DNA of 64,000 bases from DASQYE01 sp036389315 (GTDB taxonomy: Bacteria; Acidobacteriota; Blastocatellia; Pyrinomonadales; Pyrinomonadaceae): contig DASVQF010000042.1 in assembly GCA_036389315.1 (NCBI GenBank), positions 186,001 to 250,000 on the forward strand, given 5' to 3'. The notes under the pieces are model-generated. The model saw only the letters and a list, made by a program, of their open reading frames with translations. It had not been told where the DNA came from and made no database searches. Position numbers and translations under genes: made by a program. Of this stretch, positions 34,393 to 43,787 are shown piece by piece (within the stretch, counting starts at the first letter, position 1; every line of letters starts with the position of its first letter).

Positions 34393-36600
34393 ATGATGAA
34401 TGCTCTGCTTTCGACTCTCGGCCCGGCTCTCGTAGCCCTTCTGCTCTTCTCTTTAAAGCCCGCGCTGGCGGGCGACTGGACGGAATGGCGCGGGCCCCGC
34501 CGTGACGGCATCTCGGAAGAAAAGAATCTGCCCGCGCGCTGGTCTCCTTCAGGAGAGAATCTTTTGTGGAAAGCTCCGTACGGCGGAAGGAGTGGGCCCA
34601 TCGTCATGGGTGATCGCGTCTACCTGCAAGACTCTGTGGGCGCACGCGAGACGCTTCAAGAGCGAGTCGTGTGTCTGAGCGCCGACACTGGAAAGCTGCT
34701 GTGGGAGCATCGCTTCAACGTCTATCTATCGGACGTGCCGCCGCACAGGGTCGGGTGGGCCTCGCCCGTGGGCGACGCGGTGACGGGCAACGTCTACGTC
34801 TTCGGCGTCGGGGGAACGCTGCTCTCTCTGTCGCGGGAGGGAAAGCCGCTGTGGGAGCGGTCGCTCGGCGAAGAGTTCGGGCTCTTGACGACTCACGGCG
34901 GGCGCACAGTCTCTCCGATCATAGAGGGCGAGCTGGTGATCGTTTCCGGCGTGACCTTCGGCTGGGGAGACACGGCGCGCGGCGCGCATCGCTTCATGGC
35001 CTTCGACAAAAGGACGGGCCAGACCGTCTGGGTCAGCTCTCCGAATATACGCCCTTACGATACGACCTACGCTCCGCCCATCGTCGCGGACGTAGCGGGC
35101 ACGCGCCTGCTGATACAGGGCGGAAGCGACGGGCACGTTCACGCCTTGAAGCCGCAGACGGGCGAGCTGGTCTGGAAGTACGAGTTCAGTAAGCGCGGCA
35201 TTAACACCGGCGCTGTGCTGAAGGGCAACGTGGCCATCCTCACGCACAGCGAAGAGAATCTTGACTCAAGCGAGATGGGAATGATCGCCGCCATAGATGC
35301 TGCGGCCCGTGGCACTCTTGGCCCACAGCAGATTAAGTGGAGCGTGAAGGGTTGGCAGGGCGGGTTCTCTTCCCCTGTGATTGACGGTGATCGTTTCTAC
35401 CAGGTGGATAACGGCGCGAACCTCGCGGCCTTCGACATCAATACGGGCAAACAGCTCTGGCTGCAAAACCTCGGCACAATTCAGAAAGCCTCGCCCGTGC
35501 TTGCGGACGGCAAGCTCTACGTCGGGACGGAGAACGGCAAGTTCTTCATCCTCCGGCCGTCGGCCACGGGCTGCGAGATTCTCGACCAGGATCAGCTCGG
35601 GACAGAGGCCCAGCCGGAAGCTATTATCGGCTCGGCGGCGGTCGCCAACGGGCGCGTCTACCTCGTCTCCGACAGCGCCATCTATTGCATAGGTAAAAGG
35701 AGCGGCGCTCATGCTTCGACGGTTGGGACGGGCACTGCGCCGGAACGTGCGCCCGCCGACGCGGCCGTCTCATACGTTCAGGTCTCTCCCACGGAATTGA
35801 TCTTGAAGCCGGGCGAGAGCGTGCAGCTTCACGTTCGTCTCTTCGATGATCGCGGCCGTTTTGTTCGCGAGGAGCAGACGGCCGCCTGGGCCCTCGACGG
35901 GCTTCGCGGCGAAGTGACGAAGGGGAAATTCACGGCCTCGGCCGATACTGTCGCGCAGGCCGGACAGGTCAAGGCCACGGTCGGGCAGGTCGTGGGCGCG
36001 GCGCGCATACGCGTCGTACCGCCCTTGCCCTGGACTGAGAGCTTCGATTCTCTCGCCGTAGGCAACGCGATTCCGGCGCATTGGGCCAACGCCACGGGCA
36101 AGTACGTCGTCCGCGACCTTGAAGGCAACAAGGTGCTGGTGAAGACGACCGAAGGGTCTTCATTGATGACGCGGGCGCGCTCCTTTATGGGCCCGAGCGA
36201 CTGGGCCAACTACACTGTCGAGGCGGACGTGCGCGCGACTTTGAAGCGCAGGCAGATGGGCGACGTGGGCGTCATCGCGCAAAGATACGCGCTCGTGCTC
36301 TTCGGCAACGCGCAGAAGCTTGAGATCGAGCCGTGGCAGCCCGAGGTCGCGCGCTCGGCATCCGTCCCCTTCGCCTGGAAGGCGGATACCTGGTATCGGA
36401 TGAAGCTACAGGTGGAGAACCTGGCGGACGGCCGTGTCCGAGCGCGCGGCAAAGTGTGGCCCGCAGGCGAGGCCGAGCCGGCCGCGTGGACGATTGAGCA
36501 CACAGACCCGATACCGAACCGGCAGGGAAGCCCGGGCATCTTTGCCAGCGCCCTCGCCGAAATCTTTTTCGACAACCTGAAGGTCTATTCAAATAAATGA
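34393..36600 (+). CDS. secreted PQQ-like propeller with Ig-like and LamG-like C-terminal domains
   Basis: 735 residues; ATG at 34393 after AAGGAAAGG. The signal peptide is LGPALVALLLFSLKPALA, then DWTEWRGPRRDG. The propeller (30-435) has blades such as VVCLSADTGKLLWEH, VYVFGVGGTLLSLSREGKPLW, FDKRTGQTVWV and AFDINTGKQLWLQ. Residues about 460-540 (VSPTELILKPGESVQLHVRL) look like a bacterial Ig-like domain. Residues about 545-733 (ESFDSLAVGNAIPAHW, YTVEADVRATLKRRQMGDVG, WYRMKLQVEN, GIFASALAEIFFDNLKV) look like a concanavalin/LamG carbohydrate-binding fold. The stop overlaps the next start (ATGA), so the two are co-translated. Confidence 0.86.
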   Translation: MMNALLSTLGPALVALLLFSLKPALAGDWTEWRGPRRDGISEEKNLPARWSPSGENLLWKAPYGGRSGPIVMGDRVYLQDSVGARETLQERVVCLSADTGKLLWEHRFNVYLSDVPPHRVGWASPVGDAVTGNVYVFGVGGTLLSLSREGKPLWERSLGEEFGLLTTHGGRTVSPIIEGELVIVSGVTFGWGDTARGAHRFMAFDKRTGQTVWVSSPNIRPYDTTYAPPIVADVAGTRLLIQGGSDGHVHALKPQTGELVWKYEFSKRGINTGAVLKGNVAILTHSEENLDSSEMGMIAAIDAAARGTLGPQQIKWSVKGWQGGFSSPVIDGDRFYQVDNGANLAAFDINTGKQLWLQNLGTIQKASPVLADGKLYVGTENGKFFILRPSATGCEILDQDQLGTEAQPEAIIGSAAVANGRVYLVSDSAIYCIGKRSGAHASTVGTGTAPERAPADAAVSYVQVSPTELILKPGESVQLHVRLFDDRGRFVREEQTAAWALDGLRGEVTKGKFTASADTVAQAGQVKATVGQVVGAARIRVVPPLPWTESFDSLAVGNAIPAHWANATGKYVVRDLEGNKVLVKTTEGSSLMTRARSFMGPSDWANYTVEADVRATLKRRQMGDVGVIAQRYALVLFGNAQKLEIEPWQPEVARSASVPFAWKADTWYRMKLQVENLADGRVRARGKVWPAGEAEPAAWTIEHTDPIPNRQGSPGIFASALAEIFFDNLKVYSNK

Positions 36601-38132
36601 AGAGCATGTTATTCAGCATTCAGCGTTCAGCGTTCGGCGCATCGAAGGCCGGAGTCTTGAGCTATGGCCCGAGGTTGATTGCGCTATCTTTCGCCGCGCT
36701 GCTTTTGGCCTTCTCCCTTCTGCCATTTGTCTCGGTTGTTCAGGCGTCCGATCCCGGCACGGGCGATTGGCCCATGTGGGGCGGGACGCCCGACCGCAAC
36801 ATGACCTCGAACATGAAGGGCCTGCCAGTGACCTGGGACGTGAAGAAGAAGCTGAACGTCAAGTGGGTGGCCGAGCTGGGCTCGCAGACCTACGGCAACA
36901 TCACAGTGGCGGGCGGCATGGTCTTCGTCGGCACGAACAACGAAGGCAAGCGCGACCCGAAAGTGACGGGCGACAAGGGCGTGCTGATGGCATTTCGCGA
37001 ATCGGACGGGGCCTTCATGTGGCAGGCGGTGCACGACAAGCTGGCGGCGGGCCGCGTCAACGACTGGCCCTTTCAAGGGATAGCCTCTTCGCCGCTCGTG
37101 GAGGGCGACCGGGTCTACTACGTCTCGAACCGGGCGGAGCTGATGTGCGTTGACGCGCGGGGATTTCAGGATAAAGAGAACGATGGGCCCGTGACGGACG
37201 AGAAGCTGACGGGCGAGACCAACGCGGATGTCGTCTGGCGCTTCGACATGATGGAGGAGGTCGGCACATTTCCGCACAACCTGGCAAACTCTTCGCCCGT
37301 CTCCTACGGAGACTTGCTCTTTGTGAGCACATCGAACGGGCAGGACGAGAGCCACGTCAACATCCCTTCGCCGAAGGCTCCGGCCATCATCGCCGTCAAT
37401 AAAAGGACGGGGAAGCTGGTGTGGGAGGACGCCTCTCCGGGCGACAAGATTCTGCACGGGCAATGGTCTACGCCAAGTGTGGGGAAAGTGGGCGGCGTGG
37501 ACATGGTCGTGATGGGGCAGGGCGACGGATGGGTGCGCGGCTACGAGGCACAGACGGGAAAGAAGCTCTGGGAGTTCGACACCAACCCGAAGGATTCCAT
37601 ATGGCCCAAGACGCGCAACGAGATCATCTCGACGCCAGTCATCTACGAAGACAAGGTTTATCTGGCCAACGGGCAAGACCCTGAGCACGGCGAAGGCGTG
37701 GGCCACATGTACTGCATTGACGCCACGAAGCGCGGCGACATCACAAAGACGGGGCTCGTCTGGCACTACGACAAAATCCGCCGCTCGATCTCGACCCCGG
37801 CCATCCGCGACGGCCTGGTTTACGAGCCAGACTTCAGCGGCTTCCTGCATTGCCTGGACGCAAAGACCGGACAGGTCTACTGGACGCACGACATGTTCGC
37901 GGCCGTGTGGGGCTCGCCGCTGCTGGTTGACGGCAAGCTCTACCTGGGCGACGAGGACGGCGACGTGGTCATCATGCAGGCCGGGAAGGAGAAGAAGGTG
38001 CTGGCCGAGATGAACATGGGGAGCAGCGTCTACAGCACGCCCGTCCCGGCCAACGGCGTGCTCTTCATCACCAATCGCAACCAGCTTTTCGCTCTCGCCG
38101 CCACTGCGCCAGCAACATCTAAGAACCCTTGA
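36597..38132 (+). CDS. secreted PQQ-like beta-propeller protein
   Basis: 511 residues, overlapping the previous gene by four bases. The signal region is LIALSFAALLLAFSLLPFVSVVQA, preceded by about 25 residues encoded partly by tandem TTCAGCG-like bases (36612-36636), so the real start may be later. After DWPMWGGTPDRNM come blades with insertions: LMAFRESDGAFMWQ, AELMCVDARGF, AVNKRTGKLVWED, GYEAQTGKKLWEFD, MYCIDATKRGD and HCLDAKTGQVYWTHD. HGEGVGHMYC recalls methanol-dehydrogenase-like folds, but the cofactor residues are not evident. It probably acts in the periplasm with the neighbouring propellers. Confidence 0.87.
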   Translation: MKSMLFSIQRSAFGASKAGVLSYGPRLIALSFAALLLAFSLLPFVSVVQASDPGTGDWPMWGGTPDRNMTSNMKGLPVTWDVKKKLNVKWVAELGSQTYGNITVAGGMVFVGTNNEGKRDPKVTGDKGVLMAFRESDGAFMWQAVHDKLAAGRVNDWPFQGIASSPLVEGDRVYYVSNRAELMCVDARGFQDKENDGPVTDEKLTGETNADVVWRFDMMEEVGTFPHNLANSSPVSYGDLLFVSTSNGQDESHVNIPSPKAPAIIAVNKRTGKLVWEDASPGDKILHGQWSTPSVGKVGGVDMVVMGQGDGWVRGYEAQTGKKLWEFDTNPKDSIWPKTRNEIISTPVIYEDKVYLANGQDPEHGEGVGHMYCIDATKRGDITKTGLVWHYDKIRRSISTPAIRDGLVYEPDFSGFLHCLDAKTGQVYWTHDMFAAVWGSPLLVDGKLYLGDEDGDVVIMQAGKEKKVLAEMNMGSSVYSTPVPANGVLFITNRNQLFALAATAPATSKNP

Positions 38133-38173
38133 CGCAGATTCAAACAGGCATGATTCACAACGGTGCAAGAAAG

Positions 38174-39538
38174 ATGAAACGCATTCTAACGCTCCTCTTC
38201 TGTCTCTGCTTAGCCGCTCTGACCGCTGAGGCGCAGAACTGGCCTTCGTTTCGTGGGCCCAACGCTTCGGGCGTCGCCGATGGGCACAGCACGCCTGTCA
38301 GTTGGAGCCTTGAGAAATCAGAGAACATCGCGTGGAAAACTGCCGTGCCGGGTCTTTCGCACGCGAGCCCGGTGGTCTGGGGTGATCGCGTCTTCGTCAT
38401 CACGGCCATCAGCCAGGGTAACGTCACCTTCAAACCGAAAGATAGAGGCATCGGTTTAGCGGACGATAACGCGCGTCACGTGTGGCGTATCTACTGCCTG
38501 GATAAAAGGAGTGGGCGCATACTCTGGGAGCGGACGGCCTACGAAGGCGTCCCGCGCGCCAGGCGGCACGTCAAGGCGAGCCAGGCCAACGCGACGCCCG
38601 CCACAGACGGCCGTGTCGTCGTGGCGCTGTTCGGCTCAGAGGGGCTGGCCTGCTATGACATGCAGGGCAGGCTCCTATGGAAGCAGGATTTGGGAATCCT
38701 CAATCCCGGTTACGCCGGGATGCCTGACTCCGAGTGGGGCCATTCCAGCTCGCCCATCATCTACAGGAATCTGGTCATCGTGCAGGCCGACGGACAGAAA
38801 CAATCTTTCATCGCCGCCTACGACCTGCGGAGCGGCAAGCAGGTCTGGCGCGTCGAGCGCGGAGAGCTGCCCAGTTGGGGCACGCCTGTCGTTTATGAAG
38901 GCAAGACTCGCACGGAATTAATCAGCGATGCGGGCCGCTACGCGCGCGGCTATGACCCGCTGACCGGAAGAGAGCTGTGGCGATTCTCCCAGAACAACAT
39001 CGAAGTGAAGATGCCCGCGCCCGTCATCGCGCACGATCTGATCTACATCACGGGCGGCAACCCGGCCGGGAGCCCCATCTACGCTTTTCGTCCCGGCGCG
39101 ACGGGCGACATCTCTTTGAAGGCCGGGGAAGAGACGAATAAGTACCTGGCATGGCGGCTCGGTCGCGGAAGCTCTTACACGGGAACGCCGCTCGTTTACG
39201 GCGACTATCTTTACATCTCCTCCGACAATGGAGTCTTGAGCGCCTACAATGCCAAGACCGGCGAGCGCGTCTACCAGGAACGCCTGCCGAGCAGCTTCAG
39301 CGCCTCGCCCGTCGCGGCCGACGGGAAACTGTACCTGGCGAGCGAGGACGGCGAAGTCTTCGTCGTCAGGGCCGGGCCCAGGTTCGAGCTGCTGGCGACC
39401 AATTCGATGAATGAGGCCCTGATGGCGACGCCGGCCATCTCCGACGGCATGCTCATCCTGCGCGCGCAGAGCTACGTCTACGCCATCGCGGAGCGCGCCG
39501 CCGCCCCGCCGCAGCCCAAACGAAAGAGCGCCCGTTGA
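38174..39538 (+). CDS. secreted PQQ-like beta-propeller protein
   Basis: 454 residues from the ATG at 38174, where the signal peptide MKRILTLLFCLCLAALTAEA begins. A TTG at 38129, overlapping the previous stop, is also in frame and would add 15 residues with no signal character. After NWPSFRGPNASG come blades: IYCLDKRSGRILWERTA, GLACYDMQGRLLW, AYDLRSGKQVWRVE, GYDPLTGRELWRF and AYNAKTGERVYQE. It is the third propeller in a row in this operon; the iron-type alcohol dehydrogenase gene follows with no gap. Confidence 0.87.
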   Translation: MKRILTLLFCLCLAALTAEAQNWPSFRGPNASGVADGHSTPVSWSLEKSENIAWKTAVPGLSHASPVVWGDRVFVITAISQGNVTFKPKDRGIGLADDNARHVWRIYCLDKRSGRILWERTAYEGVPRARRHVKASQANATPATDGRVVVALFGSEGLACYDMQGRLLWKQDLGILNPGYAGMPDSEWGHSSSPIIYRNLVIVQADGQKQSFIAAYDLRSGKQVWRVERGELPSWGTPVVYEGKTRTELISDAGRYARGYDPLTGRELWRFSQNNIEVKMPAPVIAHDLIYITGGNPAGSPIYAFRPGATGDISLKAGEETNKYLAWRLGRGSSYTGTPLVYGDYLYISSDNGVLSAYNAKTGERVYQERLPSSFSASPVAADGKLYLASEDGEVFVVRAGPRFELLATNSMNEALMATPAISDGMLILRAQSYVYAIAERAAAPPQPKRKSAR

Positions 39539-40693
39539 TTGACCACAGTGCTTGAAGCTTTCGATTTCGAGTCCCGTACGCGCGTCCTCTTCGGCAACGG
39601 TGCGATGGAGAGCCTGGGCCCACTGGCGCATTCCCTCGGCTTCAGGCGCACGCTCCTGGTGGCAGACAGCGGGATGATCTCGGCGGGCTACGTGGCGCGC
39701 GCGTGCGCGTCTTTGCAGGGCGCGGGAGTAGAGGTCTTCGCCTTTCACGACTTCGAGACGAACCCGGACTCTTTGATGATCGAACGTGGCCGCCGCTTCG
39801 CCTCTCCGCTGAACGTTGACTCGATCATCGGCTTAGGCGGCGGAAGCTCTCTGGACACAGCCAAGGGCATCAACTTTCTGCTCTCTTGCGGCGGGCGGAT
39901 GGAGGATTACAGGGGGTATGGCAAGGCTTCGGGGCCGATGCTTCCGATGATCGGGATTCCGACGACTGCGGGCACGGGAAGCGAGGCCCAATCCTACGCG
40001 CTCATCTCAGAGGCCGAGACTCACGAGAAGATGGCTTGCGGCGCTCCGGGCGCGGCCTTTCGCGTCGCCCTACTAGACCCGCAGCTTACTCTCTCGCAGC
40101 CGCAGAACGTGACGGCCACAGCAGGCTTCGACGCCATCGCGCACGCCGTCGAAACCTTCGTCACCACCCGGCGCAGCGCCATCTCAGACCTCTTCTCTCG
40201 CGAAGCCTGGCGACTGCTCGTGGCGAATTACGAGCGCGTGATGAGCAATCCGCAAGAGCTGGCGGCGCGAGGCGCGATGCAGTTGGGCGCTTATTTCGCC
40301 GGGATGGCGATAGAGCATTCGATGCTCGGCGCAACGCACGCCTGCGCCAATCCTCTGACGGCGCGCTACGCCACTGCTCACGGCTTGAGCATAGCCATGC
40401 TCCTGCCGACGGTCGTGCGCTGGAACAACTCCTTTGTGGCGGAGCGTTACGCTGAGCTGCTAAACGTCTGCGGCGAGCGTCGCGGCCGGGGCGAGCCGGG
40501 CGAAGAGTTGGCCGTGCGACTCGAACAACTGGCTGCTGCCGGAAAGCTCTCTCTTCGTCTGAGAGAGCTGGGCATCTCAAAAGCTGAACTCCCTGAGCTG
40601 GCCGCAGAGGCCGCCGCGCAATGGACTGGCCGATTCAACCCGCGCCCCTTTGACAGCGCGGGAGCTTTAGAGATTTACGAGCGAGCATACTAA
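39539..40693 (+). CDS. iron-containing alcohol dehydrogenase (group III)
   Basis: 384 residues from a TTG directly after the previous stop; a GTG at 39548 is an alternative. The NAD loop is GLGGGSSLDTAKGINFL (near 97), followed by GIPTTAGTGSEAQSYALIS. Metal ligands are found in AGFDAIAHAVE (Asp and His), HSMLGATHACANPL (His) and YATAHGLSIAMLLP (His). Such enzymes oxidise or reduce alcohols, diols or aldehydes in the cytoplasm. It lies between two propeller genes in the same direction, 15 bases before the next. The substrate is unknown; lactaldehyde or 1,3-propanediol-like substrates are typical of the family. Confidence 0.88.
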   Translation: MTTVLEAFDFESRTRVLFGNGAMESLGPLAHSLGFRRTLLVADSGMISAGYVARACASLQGAGVEVFAFHDFETNPDSLMIERGRRFASPLNVDSIIGLGGGSSLDTAKGINFLLSCGGRMEDYRGYGKASGPMLPMIGIPTTAGTGSEAQSYALISEAETHEKMACGAPGAAFRVALLDPQLTLSQPQNVTATAGFDAIAHAVETFVTTRRSAISDLFSREAWRLLVANYERVMSNPQELAARGAMQLGAYFAGMAIEHSMLGATHACANPLTARYATAHGLSIAMLLPTVVRWNNSFVAERYAELLNVCGERRGRGEPGEELAVRLEQLAAAGKLSLRLRELGISKAELPELAAEAAAQWTGRFNPRPFDSAGALEIYERAY

Positions 40694-40708
40694 CGAGCTA
40701 TAGAATTT

Positions 40709-41842
40709 ATGGGCCAACTTCTTCAAACGAGCCTTTCGCCTCTGCTCCTATTGCTGGTCTTTCATCTTTCTTGTGCGACAGTCCTGGCACAGTGGGCGGC
40801 GGCCGATGCCTGGCCGCAGTTTCGCGGAAGCGCCCTGATGACGGGCGTCTCGAAGTCCGACGTGCCGAAGAACCTGAGACTGTTGTGGACGTACGAGGCC
40901 GGCGAGGCGATTGAGTCTTCGGCGGCGATTGCGGGCGGGGTGGTGTTTGTCGGCACGCAGAAGGGCGAGCTGATTGCGCTCGACCTACAGAGCGGCGCTG
41001 TGCGCTGGAAGTATGCGGCGGCGAAGGAAGGCATAGGCGAGTCGTCGCCCGCTGTGGCTAATGGCATCGTCTACGTAGGCGACCTGGCAGGAGTCCTGCA
41101 TGCCGTCGGCGCGCGCGATGGCCGCCCGCTCTGGACATTCAAGACGGGAAGCGAGATCAAATCATCGCCCGTCATAGCCGGCGACAGAGTCCTGATAGGC
41201 TCCTACGACCAGCATCTCTACTGCCTGACGGCTGCGCGCGGAGAGCTTCTGTGGAAGCTCAAGACGAATGGGCCCGTTCACAGCACGGGCAGCGTCTCCG
41301 ATGGCTTGATCTTCATCGCGGGCTGCGACGAGATTTTTCGCGGCGTGCGGATAGCGGACGGGCGCGAGGCTTTTCGCGTAGCTTCCGGCGCGTACACAGG
41401 GGCTTCACCCGCGCTGATGAATGGCAGCGCGTTCTACGGCACGTTCAATAATGAAGTGTTGAGCGTGAATCTGGCGTCGCGTCGCATACGCTGGCGCTAC
41501 AGCCATCCGGAGCGCAAGTTCCCTTACTACTCGTCGGCCGGGGCGGTCGAGGGCCGGATAGTCGTCGGCGGGCGCGACAAGCTGGTGCACTGCATCAACG
41601 CTGCGACGGGCAAGAGCCTCTGGACGTTTGCGACGCGGGCGCGCGTGGAATCTTCTCCGGCCCTGGCGAGCGGGCGTGTCTTCGTCGGCTCAAACGACGG
41701 CCGGATTTACGAGCTGGACTTTTATACGGGAGCTAAGCTCGGCGAGTTCAACGCGGGCGCTCCCGTCTCGGCCTCGCCGGCCATCGCCGCGGGGCGCGTC
41801 GTCGTCGGAGCGCAGGACGGTCGGCTCTACTGCTTCGGATAG
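40709..41842 (+). CDS. secreted PQQ-like beta-propeller protein (compact form)
   Basis: 377 residues. The signal peptide is LLLLLVFHLSCATVLA. After AWPQFRGSALMTG the propeller shows very regular blades: VVFVGTQKGELIALDLQSGAVRWKY, IVYVGDLAGVLHAVGARDGRPLWTF, VLIGSYDQHLYCLTAARGELLWKL, LIFIAGCDEIFRGVRI, LVHCINAATGKSLWTF and RVFVGSNDGRIYELDFYTGAKLGEF. The regular blades with about 40-residue spacing make it the most BamB-like of the group. The last gene of the propeller operon, it is convergent with the symporter gene (nine bases). Confidence 0.88.
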   Translation: MGQLLQTSLSPLLLLLVFHLSCATVLAQWAAADAWPQFRGSALMTGVSKSDVPKNLRLLWTYEAGEAIESSAAIAGGVVFVGTQKGELIALDLQSGAVRWKYAAAKEGIGESSPAVANGIVYVGDLAGVLHAVGARDGRPLWTFKTGSEIKSSPVIAGDRVLIGSYDQHLYCLTAARGELLWKLKTNGPVHSTGSVSDGLIFIAGCDEIFRGVRIADGREAFRVASGAYTGASPALMNGSAFYGTFNNEVLSVNLASRRIRWRYSHPERKFPYYSSAGAVEGRIVVGGRDKLVHCINAATGKSLWTFATRARVESSPALASGRVFVGSNDGRIYELDFYTGAKLGEFNAGAPVSASPAIAAGRVVVGAQDGRLYCFG

Positions 41843-41851
41843 ATAAGGATT

Positions 41852-43516
41852 TCAGGCCGCCAGGGTCTCTCGCCTATCAGCCTCTTTGCGTTTACTGACG
41901 GCGAAGTACTTCTTTAAAGTCTCCGTGCCGGGCTTGGCCGTGAGCCACGACACGACGATCATCAAGAGCGCGGAGATGATGACCATCGGGACGACGGGCA
42001 TAAAGCCAAAGACCGTTGTGCCGCCGGGCGTTCGCGCCAGTACGCTTAAGCCGCCGATGGCCCATGTGACCGTCGTAGCGCCCGGAGCCGGAGCCGCCAC
42101 GACCTCTTGATAGACGGCTACTGCCACGACGGCGCAGATCGTCCAGAGCGTCGAGGCGAGCGCCCCCCATTTAGTGCTCCCGCGCCAGAAGAGCGCGGCC
42201 ACCAGCAAAGGCGAGAGCGCAGCGAAGCCTGAGAAGGCATACTGTATGGCAAGCTCGAAGATCGTCTCGGGCGCGCGCAACGCGACAGCATAAGCGAAGA
42301 CCGTGAGCAGGATGACGAAGATGCGCCCCGTTTGTACCTGAACGCGCTCGCCGAATCGTCGCTTGCCTCCGTAGAAGGCGAACACGTCCTCCGTAAACAT
42401 CGTCGAGAGCGCGAGTATCTGCGAATCTGAAGCCATCACGGCCGCCATGATGCCTGCGCCCAGTAAGCCAGCCAGCCAGAGCGGCGCGTAGCGTTCGAGC
42501 AGGAGCAGCAACACGTCATCACCCGCCGCCCGCTCGCGCGTCGCCTCTCGCTGCTCGGGCGTCATCGTCCTGCCCTCCTGGGCCAAGACTCTTCGCGCCG
42601 CCACCTTGCTCTGAATAGCCGGGATGTCGCGCACGCTGTTGGCGACGACCCCGAGAAAAACGCAGGGCAGCCAGATCGCCAGAATACAGAGCGGGTAAAA
42701 GATGACAGTCTTTTTGAATTGGCCCATGCGGCGCGCCGTCAGGCAGAAGATGGCTATGTGCGGGAAGGCTATGGCCGAGAGCGGGATGAAGGTGTAGCTG
42801 AAGAAGTAGAGCGGCGAGATGCGCTCGCGCGTCAAGAGCGGCGCGAAGGCCGGCGCGCTCGCCAAAGACTCTATGGCCCTGCTGAATCCTCCCATCTGCG
42901 AGCCGATGACCACGACCGCGATCACGCCGAAGATGAGAAACAGGATCGTCTGAAACGTGTTGACCCAGGCAGTGCCGCGCATCCCGCCGAAAAAGACGTA
43001 GCTCATCACGACCATCGCCACGATTGCGCCGCCGAACCAGTAGGGCACGACGCCGCCGCTGATCGCATGAAGCGTCGTGCCGCCGCCCATGATGCCGATG
43101 ATGATGTAGGGCACAAGCAACACCGCCTGCACGGCAAAGATCACTGTGCCTATGTGGCCGCACTCCCAGCGGTCGCGGAACATCTGCACGGGCGTCATGA
43201 AGCCGTGCTTCTTCCCCAAAGCCCAGACGCGCGTGCCGATCAGGAAGAGCGTCAGCGGAATGACCAGCCCCGAAGAGGAGGCCATCAAGCCGAACGTGAC
43301 GATGCCGTTCGTAAAGGCGTGGCCCGACGAGCCGAGGATGGCAAAGGCCGTCATGTTCGTGCCGAAGAGCGAAAGCAGAAAGACTACCGGGCCAATGGAG
43401 CGGCTCGCCAGAAAATAGTCTTCGGCCTCGTGACGGCTCTTCGCGCGACGGAAAGCGAAGATGCCTATGTAGAGGACTATGCCGAGGTAGATGAAGACGA
43501 CCAGAGCAGGGATCAA
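41852..43516 (-). CDS. sodium:solute symporter (SSS family)
   Basis: 554 residues with about 13 hydrophobic helices. The family pattern is clear: YFLASRSIGPVVFLLSLFGTNMTAFAILG (helices 1-2), the segment near 190 (FFGGMRGTAWVNTFQTILFLIF) and AGLLGAGIMAAVMASDSQILALSTMFTEDVF (the sodium-site region). Such proteins import solutes (sugars, amino or organic acids) with sodium. Six bases separate it from the upstream DUF3311 gene, the usual partner of these symporters. The substrate is not readable. Confidence 0.88.
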   Translation of the reverse strand: MIPALVVFIYLGIVLYIGIFAFRRAKSRHEAEDYFLASRSIGPVVFLLSLFGTNMTAFAILGSSGHAFTNGIVTFGLMASSSGLVIPLTLFLIGTRVWALGKKHGFMTPVQMFRDRWECGHIGTVIFAVQAVLLVPYIIIGIMGGGTTLHAISGGVVPYWFGGAIVAMVVMSYVFFGGMRGTAWVNTFQTILFLIFGVIAVVVIGSQMGGFSRAIESLASAPAFAPLLTRERISPLYFFSYTFIPLSAIAFPHIAIFCLTARRMGQFKKTVIFYPLCILAIWLPCVFLGVVANSVRDIPAIQSKVAARRVLAQEGRTMTPEQREATRERAAGDDVLLLLLERYAPLWLAGLLGAGIMAAVMASDSQILALSTMFTEDVFAFYGGKRRFGERVQVQTGRIFVILLTVFAYAVALRAPETIFELAIQYAFSGFAALSPLLVAALFWRGSTKWGALASTLWTICAVVAVAVYQEVVAAPAPGATTVTWAIGGLSVLARTPGGTTVFGFMPVVPMVIISALLMIVVSWLTAKPGTETLKKYFAVSKRKEADRRETLAA

Positions 43517-43522
43517 AGCGCC

Positions 43523-43768
43523 TCAGTCCTCCTCCCGGCCCTGTTCACTCTCCTCGATTTCGCGTTCGAGATGAGAGGGCCAAGCGTACTTCACGAGCAG
43601 CCACATCAACCCGGCGGCCGCCACCGAAAAGCACGCCTGATAAAAAAGCCCTATGGGGAGAAAGCCAAAAACGAAAGGACGCGCGACGCGCCAAAACCAG
43701 AAGTCCTGGTGCAGAACATACAACGCTGCGACGGCGATAACCAGAAAGAGGCGTCTTCTATTTTTCAC
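43523..43768 (-). CDS. DUF3311-type small membrane protein
   Basis: 81 residues with two helices (LFLVIAVAALYVLHQDFWFW and LPIGLFYQACFSVAAAGLMWLLV). Size, the helix-1 pattern with D-F-W-F-W and position directly before an SSS symporter gene all fit DUF3311. It probably supports or stabilises the symporter. Confidence 0.8.
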   Translation of the reverse strand: MKNRRRLFLVIAVAALYVLHQDFWFWRVARPFVFGFLPIGLFYQACFSVAAAGLMWLLVKYAWPSHLEREIEESEQGREED

Positions 43769-43787
43769 AGGTTGGCCCTGTCAGAAA

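Noticed and set aside
36684..38168. 494-residue minus-strand frame opposite a propeller gene
   Set aside because: His/Val/Arg-rich antisense sequence without domains; the plus-strand frame shows clear propeller blades.
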